Positions 34,092 through 42,842 of a stretch of DNA of 64,000 nt are shown piece by piece; position 1 is the stretch's first letter, and every line of letters starts with the position of its first letter. A program made the position numbers and the translations under genes. The notes under the pieces were generated by a model, which saw only the letters and a program-made list of their open reading frames with translations, ran no database searches and was not told the origin of the DNA. The DNA lies in assembly GCF_002796545.1 (NCBI RefSeq), contig NZ_CP024895.1:62001-126000 (forward strand), read 5' to 3'. Origin of the DNA: Amycolatopsis sp. AA4. Lineage in GTDB: Bacteria; Actinomycetota; Actinomycetes; Mycobacteriales; Pseudonocardiaceae.

Positions 34092-35107
34092 GCGGACAGG
34101 CGTACTACTACCGTCCGGCAGTGCCGCACACACCGGAAGCAGCTTATATCCGCGCTCGGATCCCGATCTTGCGCCGGGTTCTGGACTCCCACGACATCCC
34201 TGAGGACGGCCCAGTACGACCCGTCGACGAACTGAATTCTCTCGTGGCGGCAACCGTCGACAAACGGCTTCAATCCGACTACCGAGTTCTTGCTGCCGAG
34301 GTGCCGCCCCTTCTGTCTGAATTGCATCGCGGCTTCCTGAACTGCGCGAGGGCCGAAAAGAGTCGCTTCGCGCGGCTGCTCTTCCAGGTTTACCGCGCAG
34401 CCGACGCCGTGGCGGACAAATACGGATACTACGATTTGTCCGCGCGCATCATCGGCCTGTTGAGCACGGCGGCATCCGATGCCGAAGACGAACTGCTGGA
34501 CGGAAGCGCTTCCTACGTGCGGGCAGAAATATTCTTCGCTTCAGAAGACCTGAGTGCCGGCCGACGGATGCTTGAACGGGCCGCCGACCGGATCGACCGC
34601 GCTGCTTCCGAAACTGCGGCGGCCACGTACGGGGCCTTGCACATGCGCGCCGCGGTGATGGCAGGTCGCGCGGGGGAAGCCCTCCGAGCCCGCGATCACA
34701 TCGCGGAAGCTCAGGATGCCGCACGACGCGTGAACGAGGGAATCCACCTCGGAACAGCATTCGGGACGGCGTCTGTGCGTATCCACCATTTTTCTCTCGC
34801 GGCGGAGATCTGTGACATTAGTGCTGCCTTCCGCCTGGCAGCGGGGTGGCGGCCGGGCGCAAGCATGCCAGCCGAACGGCGGTCGCATTTCTACATCGAC
34901 CTCGCGCGCGTTTACAACCTGGCGGATGAACGCGACAACACGATCGATGCCTTGCGTGCAGCCTTGCGGATCGCGCCGGAGCACGTACGAGCCCATCCCC
35001 AAGTCGGCGAAATGGTCGAGCAATTGCGTCGAACGACCCCGCGCGCATCGAACGATGCGATGAACAGCCTCGACCGCGAACTGTCTTCCGGAGCTCCGGA
35101 TCGCTGA
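33782..35107 (+). CDS. XRE regulator with helical sensor domain (copy 2 of shared HTH)
   Basis: 441 residues from GTG 33782. The first 103 residues equal those of the regulator at 31309. The C-terminal part is a different helical domain of the kind usual in actinomycete XRE proteins (RPVDELNSLVAATVDKRLQ, DYRVLAAEVPPLLSELHRGF, SFAARLIGLL-like SARIIGLLSTAAS) with TPR-like repeats to the end. Its linker joint at residue 104 (ALEAA/CGQAYYY) marks the recombination point. It converges on a HAD gene 10 bp away. Expected to share operators and promoter with its sister. Confidence 0.85.
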   Translation: MEDNESELARARTEAGLTQEDLARLLRMDVKSVRNWESGRNKPQAKRRHEIAEHLSVSLADLEERIRRTAASRTAPRPKPPGALDGQSQAGQLAAETLALEAACGQAYYYRPAVPHTPEAAYIRARIPILRRVLDSHDIPEDGPVRPVDELNSLVAATVDKRLQSDYRVLAAEVPPLLSELHRGFLNCARAEKSRFARLLFQVYRAADAVADKYGYYDLSARIIGLLSTAASDAEDELLDGSASYVRAEIFFASEDLSAGRRMLERAADRIDRAASETAAATYGALHMRAAVMAGRAGEALRARDHIAEAQDAARRVNEGIHLGTAFGTASVRIHHFSLAAEICDISAAFRLAAGWRPGASMPAERRSHFYIDLARVYNLADERDNTIDALRAALRIAPEHVRAHPQVGEMVEQLRRTTPRASNDAMNSLDRELSSGAPDR

Positions 35108-35117
35108 CAGCGAGAAC

Positions 35118-35765
35118 TCAGCGTTCGCCCCGGAGGAGATCGGGCAGTTCGGCGAGGCTTTCAAGCGTCCAATCGGCGTTGCGAACGACGACGGGGTCAC
35201 TCGCCCACAGGTAGCCCCAGGGGCCGCGGCGAATCAGCGCCGGCCTCAGGCCAGCCGCCCGTGCGGGCACGATGTCGTTGTCTCGGTGATCGCCGACGTA
35301 AACGATCTCTCGGGGCTCGCCCGGGGCTAACTCGACGACTTTTTCGAAGAACAAAGGGTCGGGCTTGGCGGTGTTCCACTCGCCCGACGTCGCAATGGCG
35401 TCCACCGGCAGCGCCAGTTCACGCAGAAGCCGCGCCGCTTTCGCGGTCTGGTTTCCCGCGATGCCGACCCAGAACCCGGCGTTTCGCAGCGCCGAGAGCG
35501 CCGGTCGGACGTCGGGGTAGAGATCGGACTCCTCGATCTGCTCACCGCATCCAGCAGCTTCTCGGAGCTGGCGTTCGGCGTCCAAGTCGAATCCGGGGCG
35601 AAAAACCTGGAATGTCTCCGCGTTGTTTCGTCCGCTCGAGGTTACGGCACCCAGGACCGCCGAGAACGTGTGCCGCCTGACCCCGATCCAGTCTGCCCAC
35701 GCGCCGAACTCTCGCGAATCGTCGAGCAAAGTCTCGCCGACATCGAACACTACCGACCGAATCAC
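35118..35765 (-). CDS. HAD-family hydrolase
   Basis: 215 residues from GTG 35765 (GGGAG about 6 nt upstream; a longer start at 35840 is possible). Motif I VVFDVGETLLD (first Asp nucleophile, Gly in place of the second Asp, seen in some HAD members), motif II GIAGNQT (Asn/Thr), the Lys in EWNTAKPDPLFF, and motif IV YVGDHRDNDIVPARAAG. The cap is of the C1 type. It likely removes phosphate or halide from a small molecule. No partner gene. Confidence 0.85.
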   Translation of the reverse strand: MIRSVVFDVGETLLDDSREFGAWADWIGVRRHTFSAVLGAVTSSGRNNAETFQVFRPGFDLDAERQLREAAGCGEQIEESDLYPDVRPALSALRNAGFWVGIAGNQTAKAARLLRELALPVDAIATSGEWNTAKPDPLFFEKVVELAPGEPREIVYVGDHRDNDIVPARAAGLRPALIRRGPWGYLWASDPVVVRNADWTLESLAELPDLLRGER

Positions 35766-35911
35766 GCCGCTCCCGGTGTCTCCTCCAGCCTGGCCCCAAG
35801 CACCGTAGCCGACGAAACCTTCCCTCCACCACCCTCCCATGCGCCGACTCAGGACCGCCGCGCAGACAGGACACGTGCTCCTGCCTGCCAGCGTCCGGCC
35901 AACCGCCAGCC

Positions 35912-36097
35912 TCAGCGCTGCCGCAATCGACGGGCGACGTCGTCGATCGCGACGGCGAGAACCGTGGCGAGGTCCCCGGCAGCGGAGTGCGCGGTAAAGA
36001 AGAAAGCCCGTCCGGGTCGAGGGAGGCGCCGGACTGGCCGTTCCCGACCGTACGGCCCACGCTGCCGCGGGTGCGGTGGCGGCCGAAATCCACTCAT
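35912..36097 (-). CDS. Small hypothetical protein (61 aa)
   Basis: ATG 36097; basic N-terminal half, then GRAFFFTAHSAAGDLATVLAVAIDDVARRL, which looks like a short strand-helix unit. No convincing ribosome binding site. It might be the start of a decayed gene. Confidence 0.3.
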   Translation of the reverse strand: MSGFRPPPHPRQRGPYGRERPVRRLPRPGRAFFFTAHSAAGDLATVLAVAIDDVARRLRQR

Positions 36098-36121
36098 CCA
36101 GACGCGATCATGCGATCCGGG

Positions 36122-36328
36122 TCAGGCGTCGCTCCACGGGTACGAGGCGCTAAATCGGTCGAAGGCCTCGTTCATGTCCTCGTCGCGGGTGGCTCCGTCT
36201 ACGAGGATCGACGACCCAGTGACGAGTCCTGCCGCGTCGAGCACTCCGGCGACCGCGTGCACGATCGCCGCGTAGCGGGCGGGCGGCACACCGGGCGGAA
36301 GCCGCAGGCGAATCTCGCGGGATCTCAT
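36122..36328 (-). CDS. Small hypothetical protein (68 aa)
   Basis: ATG 36328; MRSREIRLRLPPGVPPARYAAIVHAVAGVLDAAGLV forms a plausible strand-helix fold, followed by EAFDRFSASYPW. High third-position G/C supports coding; no ribosome binding site of note. Followed 24 bp later by the previous small frame. Not recognised. Confidence 0.45.
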   Translation of the reverse strand: MRSREIRLRLPPGVPPARYAAIVHAVAGVLDAAGLVTGSSILVDGATRDEDMNEAFDRFSASYPWSDA

Positions 36329-36565
36329 GTGCTCAACGCTGCCTGTAACCAAATGCCGACGCCACCCTCGCAAACGGGCAGGGACAGGACCTGGCGGCAG
36401 TCCGGGATCCGCCGGGCGCGGACCGGCGATGTCGGGCGATCCGGGATGCACGACCTCTGCGCGCGCTCAGAGATCGGGTAGGACCGGAACAGCCGATGAG
36501 CGAGGCGATGCGCGGTCGGTCCGCCGTGCTCGCGGCGTCAGCTGGCGGTCTTGATGGCTGGACAT

Positions 36566-38035
36566 TTAGGGAAGCAGCTGGTCGCGGAAGCGCCAGGCGC
36601 GGTCCAGGATGCACGCTCCCGGTGAAGCCATCGGTTCGTCGGACAGGAGGCGTTTGATGGTGATCTCGTTGAAAGGAAGTCCGTCGGTGACTTTCGACGC
36701 TCCGGCCGCGGACATGAGAACCCCTTCGGGATTGACATCGACCGCGCCGCTGAACAGGGAGTCGAACGTTGCGCTGTCGAAAACGACGACCGTGAGGATT
36801 GTCGCGGTCAACGTGAGGGCGTCCATGCCCATCCCGAGACAATAAGCGGATACCGCGCCCTCGCGTATGCCGGCGGTGATGTGCGCGTAGAACGGCCACG
36901 AGCCGTAATCGATCGGTTCGGCTTGCGATCCGTCCCGTTCGGGCTCGCCGAGCACTTCTTCGGCGTATTCGCGGACGATGTTCTTCCAGAGATCGAAATC
37001 GTTTTCCCGATCGCGGGTCGCGATGGTCGACGGTTGGAATTCTCCGGCGGGGATCAGCCCGTAAATGCCGCCGGCGGTAGCGACTTTCTGCGGATCGCGC
37101 CAGTGCAGCAGAAAGGTGGGTTCGCCGGAATTGGAGCGGCGGATCGTCAGTGTCTCGATCGCGGGCATGAGCGCTCGCCGGGAGAGATCGAACGGGTTGC
37201 CGATCAGGCCCCGCAGCGGGAGTTCGGCCCAGTTGGCTTTCGGCGGGTCGGCCTGGCACGACGGCGACGCGGACAGTTCGTGCGCGATGGCCTCCGACAC
37301 GTCGAGTTTGTCGAAGTAGCTTCCCAGAGTGAAGCGCATCGCGGGTCGCGGGTCGCGCAGGTTGCAGTCCAGCAGCCGGTAGCTTGAGCGGTTTTCGAAG
37401 AGCGCGGGCGGGTCGAGGTATTTGATCGCCGTGGTGTATCGGGTGAATCTGCGCCCGGGCGCTCGCAGCGGAAGAACTCCATGGGCTTCGGGCTCGGTTC
37501 CCGTCACAGGGACCGGCTCGACGCTGTCCGACCATTCCAACGAGATGTCGGAGAGGGGCAGGGGCGACGATGGCATCCATCGTTCCAAAGCGAGGAACGG
37601 AGCGTTGCCGATGCGCGCTTCGGCGTCATAGAGCGTGGCGGACGCCTGTGCCAGCTCTCCCCGATGCTTGTTCAGCCGTCGACGTGCATGTCTCCAGGCG
37701 TTCTGGCTCTCCTGCACCCCGTCCACTAGCCCGACCAGGGCCGTGTTGGCCGGTGGGGTCACGGGTTCAAGGATGCTGCGGGCGATCCCCAACTCCTCCG
37801 GATCGAGTTCGAGCTGGGACGCGATACGCAAAATCAGTTCGATGTCGAATACTTTCCGGTGCCCGCTTTCGATTTTGGAAAGGTAGGTCTGGTGTATTCC
37901 GAGGAGTTTCGCCAAGTCCGTCTGCGTCAGACCTCGTGAATTACGGTAGGCCGTCAGCGCCTCTGGCAGCAACGATGTGTTCAGTTTGAACTCCGCCGGG
38001 ACTCGTGAAGACAGCCAGTCGTCGTCATTGTGCAT
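36566..38035 (-). CDS. XRE regulator fused to a Nudix-like domain
   Basis: 489 residues from ATG 38035, GGAGGG 10 nt upstream. Residues ~20-75 form a Cro/C1 HTH (ALTAYRNSRGLTQTDLAKLLGIHQTYLSKIESGHRKV). A linker of ~100 residues follows, then a large alpha/beta domain. At about residue 355 it has DLWKNIVREYAEEVLGEPE, the REx2EE core of a Nudix box, with GGIYGLIPAGEFQPS before it like a Nudix substrate strand. The protein may sense a nucleotide-type metabolite or hydrolyse one. It stands alone on the minus strand. Confidence 0.7.
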   Translation of the reverse strand: MHNDDDWLSSRVPAEFKLNTSLLPEALTAYRNSRGLTQTDLAKLLGIHQTYLSKIESGHRKVFDIELILRIASQLELDPEELGIARSILEPVTPPANTALVGLVDGVQESQNAWRHARRRLNKHRGELAQASATLYDAEARIGNAPFLALERWMPSSPLPLSDISLEWSDSVEPVPVTGTEPEAHGVLPLRAPGRRFTRYTTAIKYLDPPALFENRSSYRLLDCNLRDPRPAMRFTLGSYFDKLDVSEAIAHELSASPSCQADPPKANWAELPLRGLIGNPFDLSRRALMPAIETLTIRRSNSGEPTFLLHWRDPQKVATAGGIYGLIPAGEFQPSTIATRDRENDFDLWKNIVREYAEEVLGEPERDGSQAEPIDYGSWPFYAHITAGIREGAVSAYCLGMGMDALTLTATILTVVVFDSATFDSLFSGAVDVNPEGVLMSAAGASKVTDGLPFNEITIKRLLSDEPMASPGACILDRAWRFRDQLLP

Positions 38036-38265
38036 CACGATCGTTCCCTCCGGTGCAGCTGACGTCGGCATCGACGCCGCGGCCGTGGCTGTTGGCCCCG
38101 TCTGCCAGTGATTATGCCTGGCTGTCTTATTCGCCGTCGCCGTGTGCCTACTGGGCATTGGACTCGGAGCGGGCGGCGCGCGAGGCTCGGGAGGAGCGGA
38201 GAGAGGATTGACGATGCCGGCACGAAAGCAGCAGCGTTGGTGCAGGGTGATGTCCGCTGCCCGGG

Positions 38266-38511
38266 GTGAGCACGTTGCAAGCGAGGCTCCCGTCGCTGGC
38301 GGGGTTCACGCCGGTCGTGGTCGCTTCGGTCTGGCTGCTGGGCCGGGTGCTGGCAGGCGCCCGCGCGCACGCGGCGGGTCCGCGTGTGCGGTTCGTGCCG
38401 ACGCGGCCCGCCGAACCGGTCCGCCTCTGCGATCAGCCGGCCGCGGGCTGGCGCTGGTTCCGGCCGCGCTTTCCCTCGAGGCAGGCGCTCGCCGCTGCCG
38501 CCAGGGCGTAG
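38266..38511 (+). CDS. Small protein with one hydrophobic segment (81 aa)
   Basis: GTG 38266. One hydrophobic segment (LPSLAGFTPVVVASVWLLGRVLAG) followed by a basic Trp/Arg-rich tail (AGWRWFRPRFPSRQA). Only 7 bp separate it from the next gene. Family not recognised; may be a single-pass membrane protein. Confidence 0.45.
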   Translation: MSTLQARLPSLAGFTPVVVASVWLLGRVLAGARAHAAGPRVRFVPTRPAEPVRLCDQPAAGWRWFRPRFPSRQALAAAARA

Positions 38512-38518
38512 CGCCCTG

Positions 38519-38860
38519 ATGGGCCCCGACCTGGCGGACACCGTGCCCATCCGGCAGGTGAGGTGTCTGGTCGTCGCGGCGGACAGCCCGGTCGGCGGCG
38601 TGAGCGAGGCCGTCAACGACCTGACCTTGCACCTGCCCGAACCCGGAACGCAGAACATCTGCTCCACGTGCGGGACGCTCGTGTTCTGGCCGTGCCGGTT
38701 CTTCGCCGAGGCAGCGTACGCCGTGCGCCTGGACCTGCCGTCCGTGCCGCTCGCGGCGTTCGTCCCGCCGGACCTGCTGTCGCGGCTGCCTCCGCCCCGT
38801 TCACCCAACGAACCGGCGTGGCCGTCGAGCGCGCCGGAGGAGGGGCCTCACCGTGGATGA
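38519..38860 (+). CDS. Small zinc-ribbon-like protein (113 aa)
   Basis: ATG 38519. The segment NICSTCGTLVFWPCRFF gives C-x2-C and a third Cys, typical of a small zinc-binding fold; the flanks are beta-rich (VRCLVVAADSPVGG). It overlaps the next gene by 8 nt. The C-terminal 25 residues are Pro-rich. Function unknown. Confidence 0.5.
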   Translation: MGPDLADTVPIRQVRCLVVAADSPVGGVSEAVNDLTLHLPEPGTQNICSTCGTLVFWPCRFFAEAAYAVRLDLPSVPLAAFVPPDLLSRLPPPRSPNEPAWPSSAPEEGPHRG

Positions 38861-39233
38861 CCCAACGAACGCGACACTGCACGCGGCGGTGGCGGCGCAA
38901 CTCGACCGCTTCGAGATTCTTCTGGGTAAGGCCGACGACCGGTCGAGAGCGGCAGCGTCCGAGACGATGCTCGCCCAGTTGGTCGATGCGTGTCGGGCGC
39001 TGCTCGCCGCGCACGCGCCGGACGAGCGCGGCCGGTGCCGCGAATGCTCCACGCCATGGCTGTTCGTGTTCCGACGTTCGCGGTGCACGGTCTGGCGGAC
39101 CGCGGGCCGGCATCTGATCTCCGAGTCCCCTGACCGGGCCGGGACCGGGCGCCACCGTGCGCGAGGCCTGCCGGTCACAGTGCGGCCTGACCGGCGGCTG
39201 GTGCCGCACCCTTCGCACCGACAGCTCACGTAG
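38853..39233 (+). CDS. Hypothetical protein with C-x2-C motif (126 aa)
   Basis: ATG 38853. An N-terminal helical region (AAVAAQLDRFEILLGKADD) leads to RCRECSTPWLFVFRRSRCTVW, a possible zinc site, and a basic tail. Overlaps the upstream gene by 8 nt. These three small genes form one unit 180 bp ahead of the prim-pol-like gene of the lasso locus, and may or may not belong to it. Confidence 0.5.
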   Translation: MDDPTNATLHAAVAAQLDRFEILLGKADDRSRAAASETMLAQLVDACRALLAAHAPDERGRCRECSTPWLFVFRRSRCTVWRTAGRHLISESPDRAGTGRHRARGLPVTVRPDRRLVPHPSHRQLT

Positions 39234-39416
39234 TGGCGGTCCGCCGCCGGTTGGCTGAGGGTTCGTCGACCCTGTTCCGGCCGGTGTCGGAGTCGCCACC
39301 CCCGGGTCCTCCACCGCCATCTCGGCAGCGGATTCCTGTTCATTTACCAAATGCCGTCCTGCATTGTGCCCCGAGGCTGCTGCGCGGACAAAACCTCTCC
39401 TCCGGAAGGACTTTCG

Positions 39417-40019
39417 ATGACCGTTGGTGTGGGCGGTAGCCGTTCGCGCCGCTTGATGGGTGACCGCGGGGTCGGGCTGCGGGCGCTGCGCTCGGCTGCC
39501 GAGCGCTATGCGGCGCGGGGTTGGCCGGTGCTGCCGGGCCCGGTGTGCGACGGACTGACCGCCTGGCATCCGCTGACGTGCGCGCCGCTCGGTTCCCGCG
39601 AGCCGACGGTGCCGTCGTCCGAGGCCACCGTCGACCGCCGCGTCATCGCGCAATGGTGGTCCGGGCAGCGGCAAGCGATCCTCGCGCTGGTCGGCCCGCG
39701 CTTCGCTGTCCTGCGGACTCCGGTCAGCATCGGCGAGCAGGTGCTCGCCGCGTTCGACGGCGGCCGGCCGCTCGGCCCGGTGGCGCTGTGGCCGCACGGG
39801 GCATGGTTCTTCGTCGAACCCGGCTTCCGCGTGAACGACGGCCTCGCCCTCGCGCCCGGCGTCGAGGTCGTTCCGCCGGGGGACGTCGTCTGTCTTCCCC
39901 CGAGCAGGGTCGTCTCGGGAGTCGTGCGGTGGCGCGTTTCCCCGATGGAGCGCGATGCCCTGGGCGATAGCACGGCGATTCTGGCCAAGGTCGCCGAACT
40001 CTCCCTCGAATCCGCGTAG
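39417..40019 (+). CDS. Prim-pol-like protein next to lasso cluster
   Basis: 200 residues from ATG 39417, GGAAGGA 6 nt upstream. LRSAAERYAARGWPVLPGPVCDGLTAWHPL matches the paralog at 29426 (ERYAAIGWPVLPGPECDG), as do the following EATVDRRVIAQWWSGQRQAILALVG and GPVALWPHGAWFFVEP. As in the paralog, the catalytic DxD of the primase-polymerase family is not visible. It ends 65 bp before the lasso precursor, on the same strand, and may be cotranscribed. No role in lasso biosynthesis is known for this family. Confidence 0.6.
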   Translation: MTVGVGGSRSRRLMGDRGVGLRALRSAAERYAARGWPVLPGPVCDGLTAWHPLTCAPLGSREPTVPSSEATVDRRVIAQWWSGQRQAILALVGPRFAVLRTPVSIGEQVLAAFDGGRPLGPVALWPHGAWFFVEPGFRVNDGLALAPGVEVVPPGDVVCLPPSRVVSGVVRWRVSPMERDALGDSTAILAKVAELSLESA

Positions 40020-40084
40020 TTCCCGATCGAAGGCAGGGAGCGCGCGGTCGAAAACCTGTGAGCAAACGGAAAAAGGAGGACGAG

Positions 40085-40237
40085 ATGGAGAACGTGCCGG
40101 AGAACGGGGCCGATCGGGCAGAGCGCGGCCGAGCGGTCGAGGAGCCGGTGTTGCTGGTCAGTCTCGGCGAGGTGTCCGCGGCGACCCAGGGCCTAGGCAT
40201 GGGCCACTCGGAGGACAAGCGGCGGGCCTACAACTGA
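40085..40237 (+). CDS. Albusnodin-like lasso peptide precursor
   Basis: 50 residues, ATG 40085, behind AAGGAGGA. The leader ends with PVLLVSLGEVSAATQG: the LxxxG-x5-T-x-G layout of lasso leaders, with Thr34 at the -2 position. The core begins at Gly36: GLGMGHSEDKRRAYN (15 residues). Glu43 is core residue 8, correct for a Gly1-Glu8 macrolactam. Albusnodin from Streptomyces albus is GQGGGQSEDKRRAYNC, so ring end and tail (SEDKRRAYN) are the same, the Cys16 is missing, and positions 2, 4 and 6 differ. Lys45 (core 10) is the equivalent of the acetylated lysine. The cyclase, protease and acetyltransferase genes follow directly. Confidence 0.92.
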   Translation: MENVPENGADRAERGRAVEEPVLLVSLGEVSAATQGLGMGHSEDKRRAYN

Positions 40238-40269
40238 TCCCTCGCGACGGCGGCAGGGAAGGGGAGGAC

Positions 40270-42090
40270 ATGCGCTGGTTCGGAGGTTTCGCGGTGTCGG
40301 CCGCGCCGCCGCGCGCCCCGGTGGGGCACGCGAGGATCTGGCCCACGGTGCCGGGATGCTGGACGTGCGGCCGGTGGGCAGGGCACGAGGTGCGTGCGGT
40401 CTGGTGCGGGCCGCGGTTCGTCGCGGTCGTCGGCGCCTGCGGGATCACCGCGGCCGAAGTGGCTCGGCTCGCCGAGCGCGGCGTGCCGGACGACGTGGCG
40501 TGGCGCTGGCCGGGCAGTTACACGACGGTCGAGGTCACCCGCACCGCGACTCGGGTCTGGACCGATCTCGGCGGCGCGTCGCCGATCTACACGGTTGCGG
40601 CGGACGGCGGGATCTATTGGGCGTCCAGTTCCCGTGCGCTGGCCGGACTCGCCGGAGCGCGGCCGGACGTGGACCGGCTCGCGGCTTGCCTGCTCGCGCC
40701 GTTCGTGCCGGTGCTGCTGGCCGAGCGGTCCGCGTTCGAGGGCGTCGCACTTGTCCCGCCTGGACACCGGCTCGCCATGGACGGTCACGGGGCGCGCGTG
40801 GACCGGGTGTGGCAGCCCAAGCCGCAGGCGGGTTCGCCTGCGGGGCGGCTGCGCAGGGAGTTGGCCTCGGCGACGAAGGTGCGCCTGGACGTTGCGACGT
40901 CGCTGACGTCGGACTTGTCCGGAGGGTTCGACTCCACCGCGCTGGCGCTGCTGGCCGCGAGCCAGGCGAAACCGGGGCAGGTCGTGACCGGGGTGACGGT
41001 GCATCCCGCCGGACGCGCCAGCGGCGGGGACCTGGACTACGCACGACTCGCCGCCCAGCACGCGGGTGTCGCGCATCGATTGCTGCCGTTGACCGGTGAG
41101 CACGCCCCCTACAGCGGGCTGCGGGAGGTTCGGGCGACCGACGAGCCTGCGCCTTCGACTGTCGCGCATGCCCGCTTCGCCGGGCAGTTGCGCTGGATCC
41201 GCGACACGATCGGCACCGACTGCCATCTCACCGGCGACGGCGGCGACAGCCTGCTGTGCACGCCGCCGATCATGCTCGCCGACCTCGTCGCGACCGGCCG
41301 TCGCCGGCGGGCCGTCGTCGAGACGATGCGGTGGGCACGGTTGCGGCGGCTGCCCGCGTGGCCCCTGCTGGCCGCCGCGCGCCGGACCGCGCGCACCAGT
41401 CGCGCCGACGCGCTGGCGGCCTTGGCGAGAGGGCTCCGCATCGGCGGGTCCTCGACGACGCAGGACGGCCATATCGGTTGGCACGCCACGGAGCCGGTGC
41501 CTCCGTGGGCGACGGCCGACGCGCGCGGCCGCGCCTCCGCCATGGCGGACCGGGCGGCCACGCGAGCTGTCGACGTTCCTGCCGGGATGTTCGCCACGAC
41601 GCTGACTGCCGAGGGCATGGCCGAGGTCGGCCGGTCCGCCCGCGCCGACATCCAGCTTGCCGAACACGTCGGCGTGGCGTTGGCGAACCCGTTCACCGAC
41701 TCCTGCGTCGTCGACGCCTGCCTGTCGGTCCCGCTGGGAGAACGTCCTGGCCCGGCCAGCTACAAGCCCGTGCTGGCCGCTGCCATGGGCAGCCTGTTTC
41801 CTCCACGGCTGGCAGCTCGGACCACGAAGGGCGACTTCACCCCGGACCACTACGGCGGCATGCGCGCCAACCTGCCCGCCCTGCACGATCTCGCCGACGG
41901 CCGGCTCGCTGCCCTCGGCCTCGTCGATCCGGACGCGCTGCGCCGCAGCCTGACGCTGACCGCGGCCGGGCTTCCGGCGCCGTTCTCGACCGTCGAGCCC
42001 GCCGTCGCCGCCGAAGTCTGGCTGCGCGCCCTCGACCGCGAGCCCCCTATCGCGTGGACAGCGTCCGGCACGGCGAAAAGAGCAGGATGA
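40270..42090 (+). CDS. Lasso peptide macrolactam synthetase (asparagine-synthetase-like C protein)
   Basis: 606 residues from ATG 40270, GGGGAGG just upstream. The C-terminal domain has the ATP pyrophosphatase loop SDLSGGFDSTALALL near residue 215 and TGDGGDSLLCTPP, the marks of AsnB-type lasso cyclases that adenylate the side chain carboxyl of core Glu8. The N-terminal part resembles the glutamine amidotransferase-like domain but lacks a catalytic Cys2, usual in C proteins. It starts 33 bp after the precursor and overlaps the B gene by ATGA. Confidence 0.92.
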   Translation: MRWFGGFAVSAAPPRAPVGHARIWPTVPGCWTCGRWAGHEVRAVWCGPRFVAVVGACGITAAEVARLAERGVPDDVAWRWPGSYTTVEVTRTATRVWTDLGGASPIYTVAADGGIYWASSSRALAGLAGARPDVDRLAACLLAPFVPVLLAERSAFEGVALVPPGHRLAMDGHGARVDRVWQPKPQAGSPAGRLRRELASATKVRLDVATSLTSDLSGGFDSTALALLAASQAKPGQVVTGVTVHPAGRASGGDLDYARLAAQHAGVAHRLLPLTGEHAPYSGLREVRATDEPAPSTVAHARFAGQLRWIRDTIGTDCHLTGDGGDSLLCTPPIMLADLVATGRRRRAVVETMRWARLRRLPAWPLLAAARRTARTSRADALAALARGLRIGGSSTTQDGHIGWHATEPVPPWATADARGRASAMADRAATRAVDVPAGMFATTLTAEGMAEVGRSARADIQLAEHVGVALANPFTDSCVVDACLSVPLGERPGPASYKPVLAAAMGSLFPPRLAARTTKGDFTPDHYGGMRANLPALHDLADGRLAALGLVDPDALRRSLTLTAAGLPAPFSTVEPAVAAEVWLRALDREPPIAWTASGTAKRAG

Positions 42091-42842
42091 GTCCCCGTTA
42101 CCTCACCGCCCCCGCACACGTCCGAGCCGTTGACGTCGGTCCCTCCACGGTGATCGTGAACTACCGGACCGGCCGGGCGGAGACCCTGATCGGCCCGGCC
42201 GCACGATGGTGGGCCGAACTCGCCGCCAGCGGCGATCCGGCCGCGACGACCGCGCTGGACGAGGCCTCTGCGCGCACGCTGCGCGGCCAGCTTCTCGACG
42301 CCGGTTTGCTCGCGCCCTCGCCGCGCCCGGAACCCTGGTCGCCTCCGCCGAACGGACCCGCGTGGGAGGCGAGCTGGGGCACCCAGGAACTCGCCGCCGG
42401 ACGACCCGAACCGGTTCCCGTGCCGCTGGCCGCCACCGTGCTCGCCGGGACGGCGCTGGCCCTCGTGCTCGCCGTCCTGGCAGCCGGTCCCCGCCGGGGT
42501 CGCGTGGCCCGGCTCAGCCGGCTGCTGACCGTGGCGGCGCGGCGCACCGCCCGCCCGGCCACCGTTGAAGACGCCCGCCGGGCCGTGCACGCAGTCCGCA
42601 AGGCAGGGCTGCTCGCGCCGGGGCGGGTGGCGTGCCTGGAGGAATCCGCGGCGGTACTGATGCTGCTGGCCGTGTCGCGCCGACGGGTGACGTGGTGCCA
42701 CGGCGCGGCGGCCGACCCCGTCCGGCTGCACGCCTGGGTGGAGACTGACGATCGGGAACGGATCGCGGAACCGCCGTCGACCGCGCGGTTCGCAGTGCTG
42801 CGCACCATCCCGGCGCGCGACAACGGAGGGAAGAAACGATGA
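42087..42842 (+). CDS. Lasso leader peptidase, fused RRE (B1) and transglutaminase-like (B2) protein
   Basis: 251 residues. Residues 1-80 are the RRE, PqqD-like winged-helix (VIVNYRTGRAETLIGPAARWW) that binds the leader. A hydrophobic segment near 110-130 (PVPLAATVLAGTALALVLAVL) may anchor it in the membrane. The rest is the cysteine protease: Cys in RVACLEESAAVLMLLA and His in VRLHAWVETDD. It cuts after Gln35 so that Gly36 can be joined to Glu43. Start and stop both overlap neighbours by ATGA. In most actinobacterial lasso clusters B1 and B2 are separate genes; the fusion with a membrane segment is less common. Confidence 0.88.
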   Translation: MSPRYLTAPAHVRAVDVGPSTVIVNYRTGRAETLIGPAARWWAELAASGDPAATTALDEASARTLRGQLLDAGLLAPSPRPEPWSPPPNGPAWEASWGTQELAAGRPEPVPVPLAATVLAGTALALVLAVLAAGPRRGRVARLSRLLTVAARRTARPATVEDARRAVHAVRKAGLLAPGRVACLEESAAVLMLLAVSRRRVTWCHGAAADPVRLHAWVETDDRERIAEPPSTARFAVLRTIPARDNGGKKR

